Part shown: positions 1 through 7,852 of the stretch, piece by piece
Position numbering within the stretch: position 1 is the first letter of the stretch
Layout: every line of letters starts with the position of its first letter
NCBI GenBank assembly: GCA_937892655.1
Contig: CALBJC010000163.1
Span: forward strand, 1 to 8,901
Length of the DNA: 8,901 nucleotides
Source of the DNA: an uncultured Clostridia bacterium
GTDB lineage: Bacteria > Bacillota > Clostridia > Oscillospirales > Ruminococcaceae
Direction of reading: 5' to 3'
Position numbers and translations under genes: made by a program
Notes under the pieces: generated by a model
Database searches by the model: none
What the model was told of the DNA's origin: nothing
Seen by the model: only the letters and a program-made list of their open reading frames with translations

Positions 1-72
1 AGATAAGTTAATAGGTAAGTTATAAGAAATTAATTGCTTTGATTTTACAGAATAAAGATATATTCTAATAGT

Positions 73-103
73 AAAACCGCTACTGTAATGTAGCGGTTTT
101 TTT
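73..103 (+). terminator. Intrinsic terminator upstream of spoIIR
   Basis: A perfect 11-bp inverted repeat (AAAACCGCTAC at 73-83 and its complement at 90-100) encloses a 6-base loop. The run of T that starts in the 3' arm continues to 103. This is the form of a Rho-independent terminator for transcription entering from the left. The opposite strand has no comparable T run past the stem, so a bidirectional role is less likely. It separates spoIIR from the upstream unit. Bases 1-72 contain no gene I can identify; one frame ends at a TAA at 23-25 and could be the tail of an upstream gene, but this cannot be shown. Confidence 0.85.
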
Positions 104-106
104 ATC

Positions 107-136
107 TGTATAAACAAGAAAATTCTGGCAATAATA
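107..136 (+). promoter_or_regulatory. Probable sigma-F promoter of spoIIR
   Basis: The -35-like element TGTATA (107-112) is followed after 17 bases by AATAATA (130-136), preceded by GG at 127-128. Read as one -10 element, GGCAATAATA (127-136) fits the sigma-F pattern GGnnAnAnTR at every fixed position, and GTATA fits the sigma-F/sigma-G -35 pattern. In Bacillus subtilis spoIIR is transcribed in the forespore by sigma-F, so position and gene identity agree. Transcription would begin near 142-145, giving a leader of only about 20 bases. The match is by eye against consensus patterns recalled from the literature. Confidence 0.65.
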
Positions 137-151
137 CTTACAAATTCTTAA

Positions 152-158
152 GAGGTGA
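152..158 (+). promoter_or_regulatory. Ribosome binding site deciding the spoIIR start
   Basis: GAGGTGA is a 7-base match to the anti-Shine-Dalgarno sequence and lies 5 bases before the GTG at 164. The upstream in-frame GTG at 155 lies inside this site and so cannot be served by it. This favours 164 as the start. Confidence 0.75.
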
Positions 159-163
159 GTATA

Positions 164-763
164 GTGAAAAGAATAAATATAGCATTATTGATTGGATTGA
201 TTGTCACATTTACATATTTTGTATTTGAAGATTCTTATAATGACGTCTCAAAACTTCAGGATTCGGTATTAAGGCTTCACATTCTTGCAAATTCTGATTT
301 AGAGTATGATCAGCGGTTGAAGCTTGAAATCCGTGATGCAATACTGGAAGAATTTTCTGATGTTTTGAATTCTGAAAATTCAATAGAAGCGCAGAAAACC
401 GTACTTGATAATCTTGATTTATTATCGCATACAGCAAAACGCGTAATCAATGAACATGGCTATGATTACTCCGTAAATACAGCTCTTGAACGTATTGAAT
501 TTGATGAAAGGGTATATGGTGATATTACTATGCCAGCAGGGACTTATGATGCGCTGAGAATTGAAATAGGTCAGGCGAAAGGCAAAAACTGGTGGTGTGT
601 GATATTTCCTTCGATGTGCTTATCTGACAGCGTTTGCATTAGTGATGCTGAAGAGTATTTTTCTGATGACGAAATCATTATACTAAAAAAACCACAGAAG
701 ATTGAGTATAAATTTAAATGCTTTGAACTTTTTAAGCGTGTTGGGCGTTTTTTCAGACAGTAA
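164..763 (+). CDS. spoIIR: Stage II sporulation protein R (SpoIIR)
   Basis: SpoIIR is the secreted signalling protein made in the forespore. It acts across the septum to activate the membrane protease SpoIIGA, which processes pro-sigma-E in the mother cell. From GTG 164 the protein has 199 residues, close to the usual family size. It opens with a short basic start (MKR) and a hydrophobic segment at about residues 4-21, a signal peptide or anchor. The family signature LRLHILANSD follows at residues 36-45, then DQ at 49-50. The second signature, NWWCVIFPSMC, is at 142-152 with cysteines C145 and C152. The C-terminus is basic. The start at 164 is chosen over GTG 155 because the ribosome binding site covers 155-157. 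The gene stands alone behind a terminator and a sigma-F-like promoter, and a separate promoter for addB begins 5 bases past its stop. The function comes from family knowledge, and the two signatures make the identification firm. Confidence 0.95.
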   Translation: MKRINIALLIGLIVTFTYFVFEDSYNDVSKLQDSVLRLHILANSDLEYDQRLKLEIRDAILEEFSDVLNSENSIEAQKTVLDNLDLLSHTAKRVINEHGYDYSVNTALERIEFDERVYGDITMPAGTYDALRIEIGQAKGKNWWCVIFPSMCLSDSVCISDAEEYFSDDEIIILKKPQKIEYKFKCFELFKRVGRFFRQ

Positions 764-767
764 TAAA

Positions 768-796
768 TTGACTTAAACTGCTAATCGTGGTATCAT
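768..796 (+). promoter_or_regulatory. Probable sigma-A promoter of addBA
   Basis: TTGACT (768-773) and TATCAT (791-796) are separated by exactly 17 bases, and each differs from the sigma-A consensus at one position. Transcription would start near 803, just upstream of the addB ribosome binding site AAAGGAG (811-817). The promoter begins directly after the spoIIR stop codon, so addBA can be expressed in vegetative cells independently of sporulation. Confidence 0.7.
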
Positions 797-827
797 TATT
801 ATATCAATTTAAAGGAGCGATATTGAT

Positions 828-3800
828 ATGATAAGAATCATAACTGGTGCACAGAACAGCTCTAAGCATAGAAAATTTTTTGAATATATAAAAAACGAAC
901 CTGACAAAAGTAAGGTGCTTGTAATAGTGCCTGAACAGTTTACTTTTGAATATGAAAAAAGATTATATAAAACTCTCGGTCCGCGTGAATACAATAAGCT
1001 CAGTGTACTAAGCTTTAAGCGCTTAGGTACATTTCTTGCGCAGAAATACTCAGTATCAGTTGGTAACACGGATAATGATGATATCAGAATGCTTGCGGTA
1101 TATGGTGCTATCAATAATCTGAAAAAGAATAATGAGCTTATTCATTTTTCAAAGTCTGCTGAAAAGCCATCGTTTATCAAGGATTGTATTGAGGTAATCG
1201 AGCAGCTGCGAAGAAACAATATTGTTCCTGATGATATGAAAAGAAGTGTTGACATCTGTAGTGATGTTGATGTCGAGCATTCAAAGCCTGCGGTAAGTGA
1301 GCTTTCCAGCATTTATCTTGAATATGATAATCAGCTTAAGAAAATGGGCATATGTGATAGTTTGCTGTTACCACAGGTTGCATGTGATATACTCAAAGAA
1401 CATAGTACGTTTAAAGGATATAGCGTGTATATAGATGAATTTTCGGGTTTTTCAAATGATGAGTTTGAAATCATAAAGCTTTTGATTCGTGATGCTGATC
1501 TTACAATTTCACTTACTATGCAAAATAACAATTCTAAGCTTTCGCCTACGATGATATGTAAAAATGTTCAGGATAAGCTTGTGGGTGTTGCAAAAGATTA
1601 CAATGCTCAGCTTTTATATGATATATGTGACGATTATGAATTATGTTGCTCGGAATCTGTAAATCATATCAATAAATATCTGTACTCTTTACATTCAGAA
1701 AGTGTATCAAATGATGGGAAAATCAGAATTTTAAATGCTGTTGACAGATATAAGGAAATTGAAGCGTGCGCTTGTCAGATAAGTCACCTTGTACTGGAGG
1801 AAGGCTATAAATTTGAAGATATCGCTGTGATTTCTAACAATCTGTCTGACTATGACAGAATTTGCGAGAGTGTGTTCTATCGATATGACATTCCATATTT
1901 TACCGATTTCAAACGAAGTGTAGCTCAATCGGTTGTTGTTTTACATATTCTCAATACGCTTGACGCTATCTCTACAAGAAGTTTCAGAACAGAAAAAATA
2001 CTCAAGTATATTAAATCACCGATTTCCAATATTTCTGATGTTGAAAAGACGATGATAGAGGATTATTGTATCAGCTGGAATATCGATAAAGATGTATGGC
2101 TTTCGGATTTTACAGGGTATGTTAATTCGTTCGGTGTAGATGAAACAGAAAAGACCAATGAGCTTGGAAGGATAAACTCAATAAGGAAAAAGATAATCGA
2201 ACCTTTACAAAAGCTCAAATCGATGTGTTCGGATAAATCGCCTCAGTCAATATGCAAAGCTCTGTTTGAATTTTTTGAAGAAACATCGTTGTCACAGCAG
2301 ATTTATTCAAACACACTCAGACTTACTGATGAAAACAATGAGAATCTTGTTGAGGTCAGCAGAAATATAAAGCAGATATGGCTAAATGTAACCCAGACTA
2401 TAAGAAACATCTATGATTATTGTCTTGTTGAAAAGATGACAATAAAGGGATTTATGAATGTTGCAAGACTTTTGTTTTCACAGCTTAAGATTGCTAATGC
2501 GCCACAAAAGCTTGATAGCGTAATTCTTGCCGATGCAGGACATTCAAGAGTGGGTCAGAAAAAAGTGGTGTTTGTATTGGGTGTCAATGAAGGAGTATTT
2601 CCTTCAAATCCTCATATGAATAAGCTACTTGATAATAGCGCGCGAAATTTTCTCGACAAGGCAGGCGTTGAGATATCTGATAATCAACTGCAGCTGCTTT
2701 TAAAGGAAAGATATGACGTTTATAATGCGATTACCGCTACAACTGAACGGTTGTATATCAGCTATCCTACCTATGATAATGCCGGTAATATATTGCATCC
2801 GTCTCCGGTTGTGAAAATGGTTAGAAAGCTTGTGGACAAAACTGAAATTGAAAGCACAAATTCATTTGACAAAGTATGGTTTTGTACAAATTATAAGTCT
2901 GCATATTACAAGTATATTGAAGGCTTCAAGGAAAATTCAACCCAGCAAAATACATTAAGAAAGCTTTTACTTGAAAACCCTGAATATTCAGATAAGATCG
3001 GATTTACAGAGAGGGTAAACCAGTTTTCTTCTAAAAATATATCTTCTGATGTTTCAAAGGAGCTGTTTTTCAGAAATAATGAGAATACTATGGTTACCTC
3101 TGCTTCATCCATTGAAAAATTCTTTACTTGCCCGTATGCATATTTCTTTAATAAGGGTATCAAGCTTCGCAAGCCTGTAAAATATGAGCTTGACGCATTA
3201 AATACAGGTTCACTCTTGCACTATTGCTTGGAACAGATAATGTCATATGAAGAAAACGGTAAACGCGAATATAACCCGGAATTTATAATGTATGATGACG
3301 ATTCTCTGAAAAATATGATTTCGGATATTTTTGCTGAATATAAGGAAAAAGGCTTCGGCGGAGATTTTGCAAAAACGAAGTTGTTTGATTTTAAGTATGA
3401 CATACTGAAAGAATATACTTTTTATATCATCAAAAATCTTCAGCACGAGATTTCAAACTCAAAATTTACTCCTGCGTATTTTGAAAAATCTCTCAATGAT
3501 GATAACGGAAAATTTCTTTTTGAAAAAATGTTCTCAGATGTTATTCTGAAGCTTTCGGGTTCGGTTGACAGAATAGATATTGCCAGTTTGGGCGATAAAA
3601 AGCTATTGAGAGTTGTTGATTACAAAAGTGGAAAGAAAAAATTCTCGCCTGCAGATGTTATGTACGGTCTTAATATGCAGATGCTTTTATACCTGATTGC
3701 AATTATCAATGATGAAAAGCTGAAATCATGTATCGATTCAAGCATTCTGTATCAACGAATTGAACCACCGTATGATTTTGTTGACAGAGAAAAAAACAGC

Positions 3801-4178
3801 GATGAGGATAAGCTCAGTAAGGACCGTTCTCAGCTGAAGGCGTTTGGCGTTGGTATTGATGAGTTTTCATCAAAGGATATTCAGGGTGATGTTTCTCTTG
3901 AAAGATATTCTTCTGCTGAATTTGATATGTTAAAAGATATGGTAAATAAAAAACTCGAAGAATACCTGCAAGCTTTGAAGTGCGGAGAAATTTCGCCAAA
4001 GCCAACAATGGGAAAAGACTCAAAGGATTCAGCCTGCGAGTACTGCGATTATTGGTCTGTATGTTCTGCATATAACAGGCTTGAATGCAAAATTGTTGAT
4101 AAGAATGATGTCGAAATCTTTAAAGATGAGATTTCAAAAATGACAGGAGGTGTTACTGAAGATGGATTGGACGATTGA
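828..4178 (+). CDS. addB: AddB, helicase-nuclease subunit B
   Basis: AddB pairs with AddA to resect DNA double-strand ends, respond to Chi and prepare 3' single strands for RecA, the Gram-positive counterpart of RecBCD. At 1116 residues it is near family length. The ATG at 828 follows AAAGGAG with 10 bases of spacing. Visible landmarks are a degenerate P-loop region GAQNSSKH (7-14), a Walker-B-like IDEFSGF (202-208) and the AddB-typical GVNEGVFP (585-592). The C-terminal RecB-family nuclease has GSVDRID (911-917), DYKSG (931-935) and QMLLYL (951-956). All four cysteines of the AddB iron-sulfur cluster are present: C768 in FTCPYAYFF, then C1070, C1073 and C1079 in a C-x2-C-x5-C arrangement. 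Nuclease and cluster therefore look intact. The P-loop lacks the expected G-K-S/T (it reads S-K-H), so ATP binding in AddB may be lost; AddA is the motor subunit. The stop lies 17 bases inside addA. Confidence 0.95.
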   Translation: MIRIITGAQNSSKHRKFFEYIKNEPDKSKVLVIVPEQFTFEYEKRLYKTLGPREYNKLSVLSFKRLGTFLAQKYSVSVGNTDNDDIRMLAVYGAINNLKKNNELIHFSKSAEKPSFIKDCIEVIEQLRRNNIVPDDMKRSVDICSDVDVEHSKPAVSELSSIYLEYDNQLKKMGICDSLLLPQVACDILKEHSTFKGYSVYIDEFSGFSNDEFEIIKLLIRDADLTISLTMQNNNSKLSPTMICKNVQDKLVGVAKDYNAQLLYDICDDYELCCSESVNHINKYLYSLHSESVSNDGKIRILNAVDRYKEIEACACQISHLVLEEGYKFEDIAVISNNLSDYDRICESVFYRYDIPYFTDFKRSVAQSVVVLHILNTLDAISTRSFRTEKILKYIKSPISNISDVEKTMIEDYCISWNIDKDVWLSDFTGYVNSFGVDETEKTNELGRINSIRKKIIEPLQKLKSMCSDKSPQSICKALFEFFEETSLSQQIYSNTLRLTDENNENLVEVSRNIKQIWLNVTQTIRNIYDYCLVEKMTIKGFMNVARLLFSQLKIANAPQKLDSVILADAGHSRVGQKKVVFVLGVNEGVFPSNPHMNKLLDNSARNFLDKAGVEISDNQLQLLLKERYDVYNAITATTERLYISYPTYDNAGNILHPSPVVKMVRKLVDKTEIESTNSFDKVWFCTNYKSAYYKYIEGFKENSTQQNTLRKLLLENPEYSDKIGFTERVNQFSSKNISSDVSKELFFRNNENTMVTSASSIEKFFTCPYAYFFNKGIKLRKPVKYELDALNTGSLLHYCLEQIMSYEENGKREYNPEFIMYDDDSLKNMISDIFAEYKEKGFGGDFAKTKLFDFKYDILKEYTFYIIKNLQHEISNSKFTPAYFEKSLNDDNGKFLFEKMFSDVILKLSGSVDRIDIASLGDKKLLRVVDYKSGKKKFSPADVMYGLNMQMLLYLIAIINDEKLKSCIDSSILYQRIEPPYDFVDREKNSDEDKLSKDRSQLKAFGVGIDEFSSKDIQGDVSLERYSSAEFDMLKDMVNKKLEEYLQALKCGEISPKPTMGKDSKDSACEYCDYWSVCSAYNRLECKIVDKNDVEIFKDEISKMTGGVTEDGLDD
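4145..4152 (+). promoter_or_regulatory. Ribosome binding site of addA inside the addB end
   Basis: AGGAGGTG, a near-full anti-Shine-Dalgarno match, lies 9 bases before ATG 4162. The alternative in-frame GTG at 4150-4152 is part of this site, so it is unlikely to be the start. The site sits within the last codons of addB, as is usual for translationally coupled subunits. Confidence 0.8.
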
Positions 4179-7100
4179 TCAGGAAAAAGCGATATCTACA
4201 ACTGATAAAGGAGTTATTGTTTCTGCTGCTGCCGGTAGCGGTAAAACGGCAGTCTTGGTTGAAAGAATAATCAGACTGTTGTGCGACGCAGAAAAGAAAA
4301 TACCTGCAGACACTCTGGTAGCAGTAACATTTACCAATGATGCAGCATCGCAGATGCGTGAAAAGATTACCGCTGCACTTGAAAAGAAGGTGATTGAAAA
4401 CCCTTCAGACGAATGGCTTCTGACGCAGCAGATGAAGCTTCCGTTTGCCAAAATTTCAACTATTAACTCGTTCTGTTATGACCTTGTAAAAACATATGCT
4501 GATGAATTTGATATTCAGAGCGGTGTCAGAATTATTGATGAGAATGAGCTTGAACTGCTTAAAGCTGTTGCAATGGATAACTGCTTTGAGATTGCTTGCG
4601 AGGATAAATTTGATGAGTTCTCTTTTGCATATAAATCCTTGTGTAAAAAAGGTGATACAAATCTCAGAGAATGTGTAAGAAAACTCAGCGAATTCAAAAG
4701 GTCAATCGGTTTCCCTGATAAATGGGTAGAGCTTTGCCGCAGATACTATATAGAAAACCGTATTGAAGAACACGTCAATATTCGTTTGGAATCTCTCAAA
4801 CAGTCGTTTATGCAAGAAGCGTTGCTTATCCGCGATGAGATGAACCGCGCTCTTTGCTGTATTCCCGGATTTTCAAAGAGAGATGCAGATAATACTATTG
4901 TTCTGGATTGTCCCGTATTCCAAACTAAAGATTATTGCGAAGCTGTCGCTAAGCTTCATTCGATATATAACGATGCTGTTGATAAGATACAGATGTTTGA
5001 TGTTTATCAGGGCGATGTATCTCCTAAGTTTGTTGTGTTCAAGGTTTCAACATATACCAAAAAGCTTGGCGAATATGCAGATTTTGTTCAGAAATTCTAT
5101 TTGGCAAGAGATAAGCTGAAAAACTGTTTTACAAAGTATCACTCTGAATACGCCCAGTATTTATCCTGTGACCCTGAGGCTGATAACAGAATTTCATTGA
5201 AACTGTTTGATGCAGTAAATATGCTTAGTGAGATATATGATGGCGAATTATGGCAGCTTAAGATGGAAAAGAATGCCATTGAATTCTCGGATAATGAAAT
5301 TATGGCAGTTAAGCTTCTGGCAGAAATGACAGAGGATGGTTTTAAACCGTCTGAAATAGCAAAAAGAATTGTTGAGCAGGGCGTATATAACATTGTTCTT
5401 ATGGATGAATATCAGGATGTAAATAATCTTCAAGACATAATATTCAAATGTATAAGTAAAAATGGTTCTGATAAGCTTATAGGCACAAATGAGTTTGTAG
5501 TAGGCGATATAAAGCAGGCTATTTATAAATTCAGATTGACTAATCCAAAAATAATGTCTTACGCACGAGAAAACGCAAGAAAAGAATGTAACGCTCAATA
5601 CGTTGAGGAAATCATACTACATGACAATTTCCGAAGCAGGAGGAATGTAGTAGATTTTACAAACTTTGTTTTTGAACTTCTTATGTCAAAGTCTTGTGGT
5701 GATGTACAGTATGATAAAAGCGAGAAACTACAATGTTCAGCGCAATATAACAACCGTGTTGAAAATACAGAAATAATAATAGCTCAGTCAAGTGAATCTG
5801 AGGTTGCGTCAGAGTATATAGCCTGTGCCACAAAAATTGATGAGATGATTAAAAACGGTGCGCTTGTTTTTGAAAATGGTTCTGACCGCAAATGCAGACC
5901 TTCTGATTTTTGCATTATCACAAGAACAAATGAATCGTGTGCAAGTGCCGCAAGAGCGTTGGAAATGGTAGGCTTAAGGTCTACTGTAGAAACAAAGGAA
6001 GCATATCTCAAATCCAGAGAAGTATCAGTTTTAATCAATATGCTTAAGGTTATTGATATGCCAACCAATGATATCGCGCTTGTTGCCGTATTGCTTTCTG
6101 ATATGTTTATGTTTACTGATGAAGAAATTGCAAAAATGCGATTACTCAATAAATCAGGAAGAATGAATTTCTATATGATTATGAATAATATCGCAAGTCA
6201 GTCTGACAGATCATCAGAGGAGTTTGAGGAGATTTCTAATACATATCTCGGCGATAAAGTGAGAGGAGCTATCAGAATAATTAAGGAGCTCAGAGTGCTG
6301 GCTTCATGTTTATCTGTTGACAGATTGATAAGTAAGATCTTTGACTATACTGATTATTTTTCGATTGCCTCAACATATGAAAACGCTTTACAAAAAAGAG
6401 CAAACCTCAGATTACTTCAGAATTACGCCTATACTTATGAAAGTAATGTCGGTGGCGGACTTGGTGGATTTATTCGTTATATCAACTCTATCAGCGATTC
6501 TAAAGGAGACTTACCTCAGGCAGTTGTTATGAATGAGAATACCGATGCTGTAAGCGTCAAAACTATTCATAAATCTAAAGGTCTTGAGTATCCTTTTGTC
6601 TTTATATGTGATCTTTCTTCTGATTTTAAAATTGAGAATAAACAGCAGATGCTGGCTGATGAAGAAATGGGTGTAGCCTTTAAAATCAGAGATTATGATA
6701 ATAGAGAAAAAATTACAACCAACAATTACAGGATTATGCTCAATAACAGTACAGTGCAAAGCAAATCGGAAAGTATGCGTCTTTTGTATGTTGCGATGAC
6801 CAGAGCCAGAGAAAAGCTTTTTATCTGTCTTGAGAATGATGATCATTTTGATAGGGATGTATGTCAGGCGATTGAGCTTGCAAAATCTTATCGCGATGAC
6901 GTATTTGAACCGATGCGAGTTGTTGATTGTTCAAATCTCAGACAGTGGGTGATGTCTGCGCTTGTGATTCACCCTGAATTTGCAAGTGAGTTATCTGATG
7001 AATACGATTTTTCTGATATTCTTGCTTTTATAAAAAAATGTGATGTTCCGCAGATTTGTATAGCAAGATTTGAGGGCGGTTTTTCTGAAGAGCAAATCGA

Positions 7101-7803
7101 ACAAGAAATTACTGCAGATGTGGATATGGAGCTATACAATAGACTTAGTGAAGTGGTTGGCAGAAAATATGATAATACCCTGAGCAATATGACTTCAAAG
7201 CTATCCGTTACAGAGATAGCTAAGAATGATGATGAGGGCTCTTTGTTCTATCCTCAGGTACCTGCTTTTTCAGACGAGCTTGAAAAATTGTCGGCGGCTG
7301 AAAAGGGAACAGCAGTACATGCTTTTATGGAAAACTGCGATTTTTCTCTTGCCAGAGAAAGTGCTTTGGATGAAATACAGCGCCTTGTATTTCACAAAAA
7401 GCTGACTCAGTCACAGGCAAAGTGTATCGATGTAGGAGTGCTGGAGTGTTTCTTTTCGAGTGAATTGTTTGACAGGACAATGAAATCTGTCAATATTGAA
7501 AGAGAAAAGAGATTTTTTGTTGCTATTTCTGATTTAGCTATTGAAAATGAAGATGTAAAGAAGTATAATAATACTGATGGAATGCTTCAGGGTATAGCTG
7601 ACTGCGTTTTTGAAGAAGATGACGGATATGTTCTTATAGACTATAAAACTGATAGGGTCAGCGATTCACAGACTCTTATCGACAGATATACCATGCAGCT
7701 CAAGTTGTATGCTGCGGCTTTTGATGTCCTTCTTGAAAAGCCTGTCAAAGAGGCATATATTTATTCATTTGTACTCAAAGAAGTCATACCAATAAAATTA
7801 TAA
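4162..7803 (+). CDS. addA: AddA, ATP-dependent helicase-nuclease subunit A
   Basis: AddA is the UvrD-like superfamily 1A motor of AddAB and carries the second nuclease domain. From ATG 4162 it has 1213 residues, close to the family norm. Motifs appear in order: Q-motif WTIDQEKAI (3-11), Walker A SAAAGSGKT (21-29), VTFTNDAA after it, ISTINSFC (98-105), Walker B DEYQD (415-419), VGDIKQAIYKFR (447-458), NFRSRRN (489-495), TIHKSKGLE (801-809) and YVAMTRARE (876-884). The C-terminal RecB-family nuclease has H1053 in GTAVH, D1147 in GIAD, D1160 and K1162 in IDYKTD, and Q1179 in QLKLY. Motor and nuclease both look functional. One deviation is Asn102, where family members usually have His in TIHSF. 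The start is set by the ribosome binding site at 4145-4152. Overlap with addB suggests coupled, roughly equal synthesis of the two subunits. No terminator follows the gene. Confidence 0.96.
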   Translation: MDWTIDQEKAISTTDKGVIVSAAAGSGKTAVLVERIIRLLCDAEKKIPADTLVAVTFTNDAASQMREKITAALEKKVIENPSDEWLLTQQMKLPFAKISTINSFCYDLVKTYADEFDIQSGVRIIDENELELLKAVAMDNCFEIACEDKFDEFSFAYKSLCKKGDTNLRECVRKLSEFKRSIGFPDKWVELCRRYYIENRIEEHVNIRLESLKQSFMQEALLIRDEMNRALCCIPGFSKRDADNTIVLDCPVFQTKDYCEAVAKLHSIYNDAVDKIQMFDVYQGDVSPKFVVFKVSTYTKKLGEYADFVQKFYLARDKLKNCFTKYHSEYAQYLSCDPEADNRISLKLFDAVNMLSEIYDGELWQLKMEKNAIEFSDNEIMAVKLLAEMTEDGFKPSEIAKRIVEQGVYNIVLMDEYQDVNNLQDIIFKCISKNGSDKLIGTNEFVVGDIKQAIYKFRLTNPKIMSYARENARKECNAQYVEEIILHDNFRSRRNVVDFTNFVFELLMSKSCGDVQYDKSEKLQCSAQYNNRVENTEIIIAQSSESEVASEYIACATKIDEMIKNGALVFENGSDRKCRPSDFCIITRTNESCASAARALEMVGLRSTVETKEAYLKSREVSVLINMLKVIDMPTNDIALVAVLLSDMFMFTDEEIAKMRLLNKSGRMNFYMIMNNIASQSDRSSEEFEEISNTYLGDKVRGAIRIIKELRVLASCLSVDRLISKIFDYTDYFSIASTYENALQKRANLRLLQNYAYTYESNVGGGLGGFIRYINSISDSKGDLPQAVVMNENTDAVSVKTIHKSKGLEYPFVFICDLSSDFKIENKQQMLADEEMGVAFKIRDYDNREKITTNNYRIMLNNSTVQSKSESMRLLYVAMTRAREKLFICLENDDHFDRDVCQAIELAKSYRDDVFEPMRVVDCSNLRQWVMSALVIHPEFASELSDEYDFSDILAFIKKCDVPQICIARFEGGFSEEQIEQEITADVDMELYNRLSEVVGRKYDNTLSNMTSKLSVTEIAKNDDEGSLFYPQVPAFSDELEKLSAAEKGTAVHAFMENCDFSLARESALDEIQRLVFHKKLTQSQAKCIDVGVLECFFSSELFDRTMKSVNIEREKRFFVAISDLAIENEDVKKYNNTDGMLQGIADCVFEEDDGYVLIDYKTDRVSDSQTLIDRYTMQLKLYAAAFDVLLEKPVKEAYIYSFVLKEVIPIKL

Positions 7804-7821
7804 AAAATCTCAAAAAAGGTA

Positions 7822-7850
7822 TTGACAAAGTGATTGTTATATAGTATAAT
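7822..7850 (+). promoter_or_regulatory. Consensus sigma-A promoter of the infC operon
   Basis: TTGACA (7822-7827) and TATAAT (7845-7850) are both perfect consensus hexamers with the ideal 17-base spacer. The expected start is near 7857. This is the strongest promoter in the window, which fits a highly expressed translation operon whose output is then limited by the leader downstream. It begins only 18 bases after the addA stop codon. Confidence 0.92.
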
Positions 7851-7852
7851 CA

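Noticed and set aside
4..22. Heptamer TAAGTTA repeated at 4-10 and 16-22, as a possible binding site
   Set aside because: It is too short and AT-rich to support a specific site, and there is no gene assigned to that side of the terminator.
4496..4678. Short + strand frames inside addA in another phase (4496-4678, 4883-5119, 6341-6532)
   Set aside because: Each sits out of frame within intact addA coding sequence. The addA frame is continuous, so they do not indicate a frameshift or a separate gene.
5248..5598. 116-codon open frame on the minus strand inside addA
   Set aside because: It lies wholly opposite conserved AddA helicase motifs, has no recognisable protein features, and is the kind of shadow frame common in AT-rich genes. 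The same applies to the other minus-strand frames within addB and addA.
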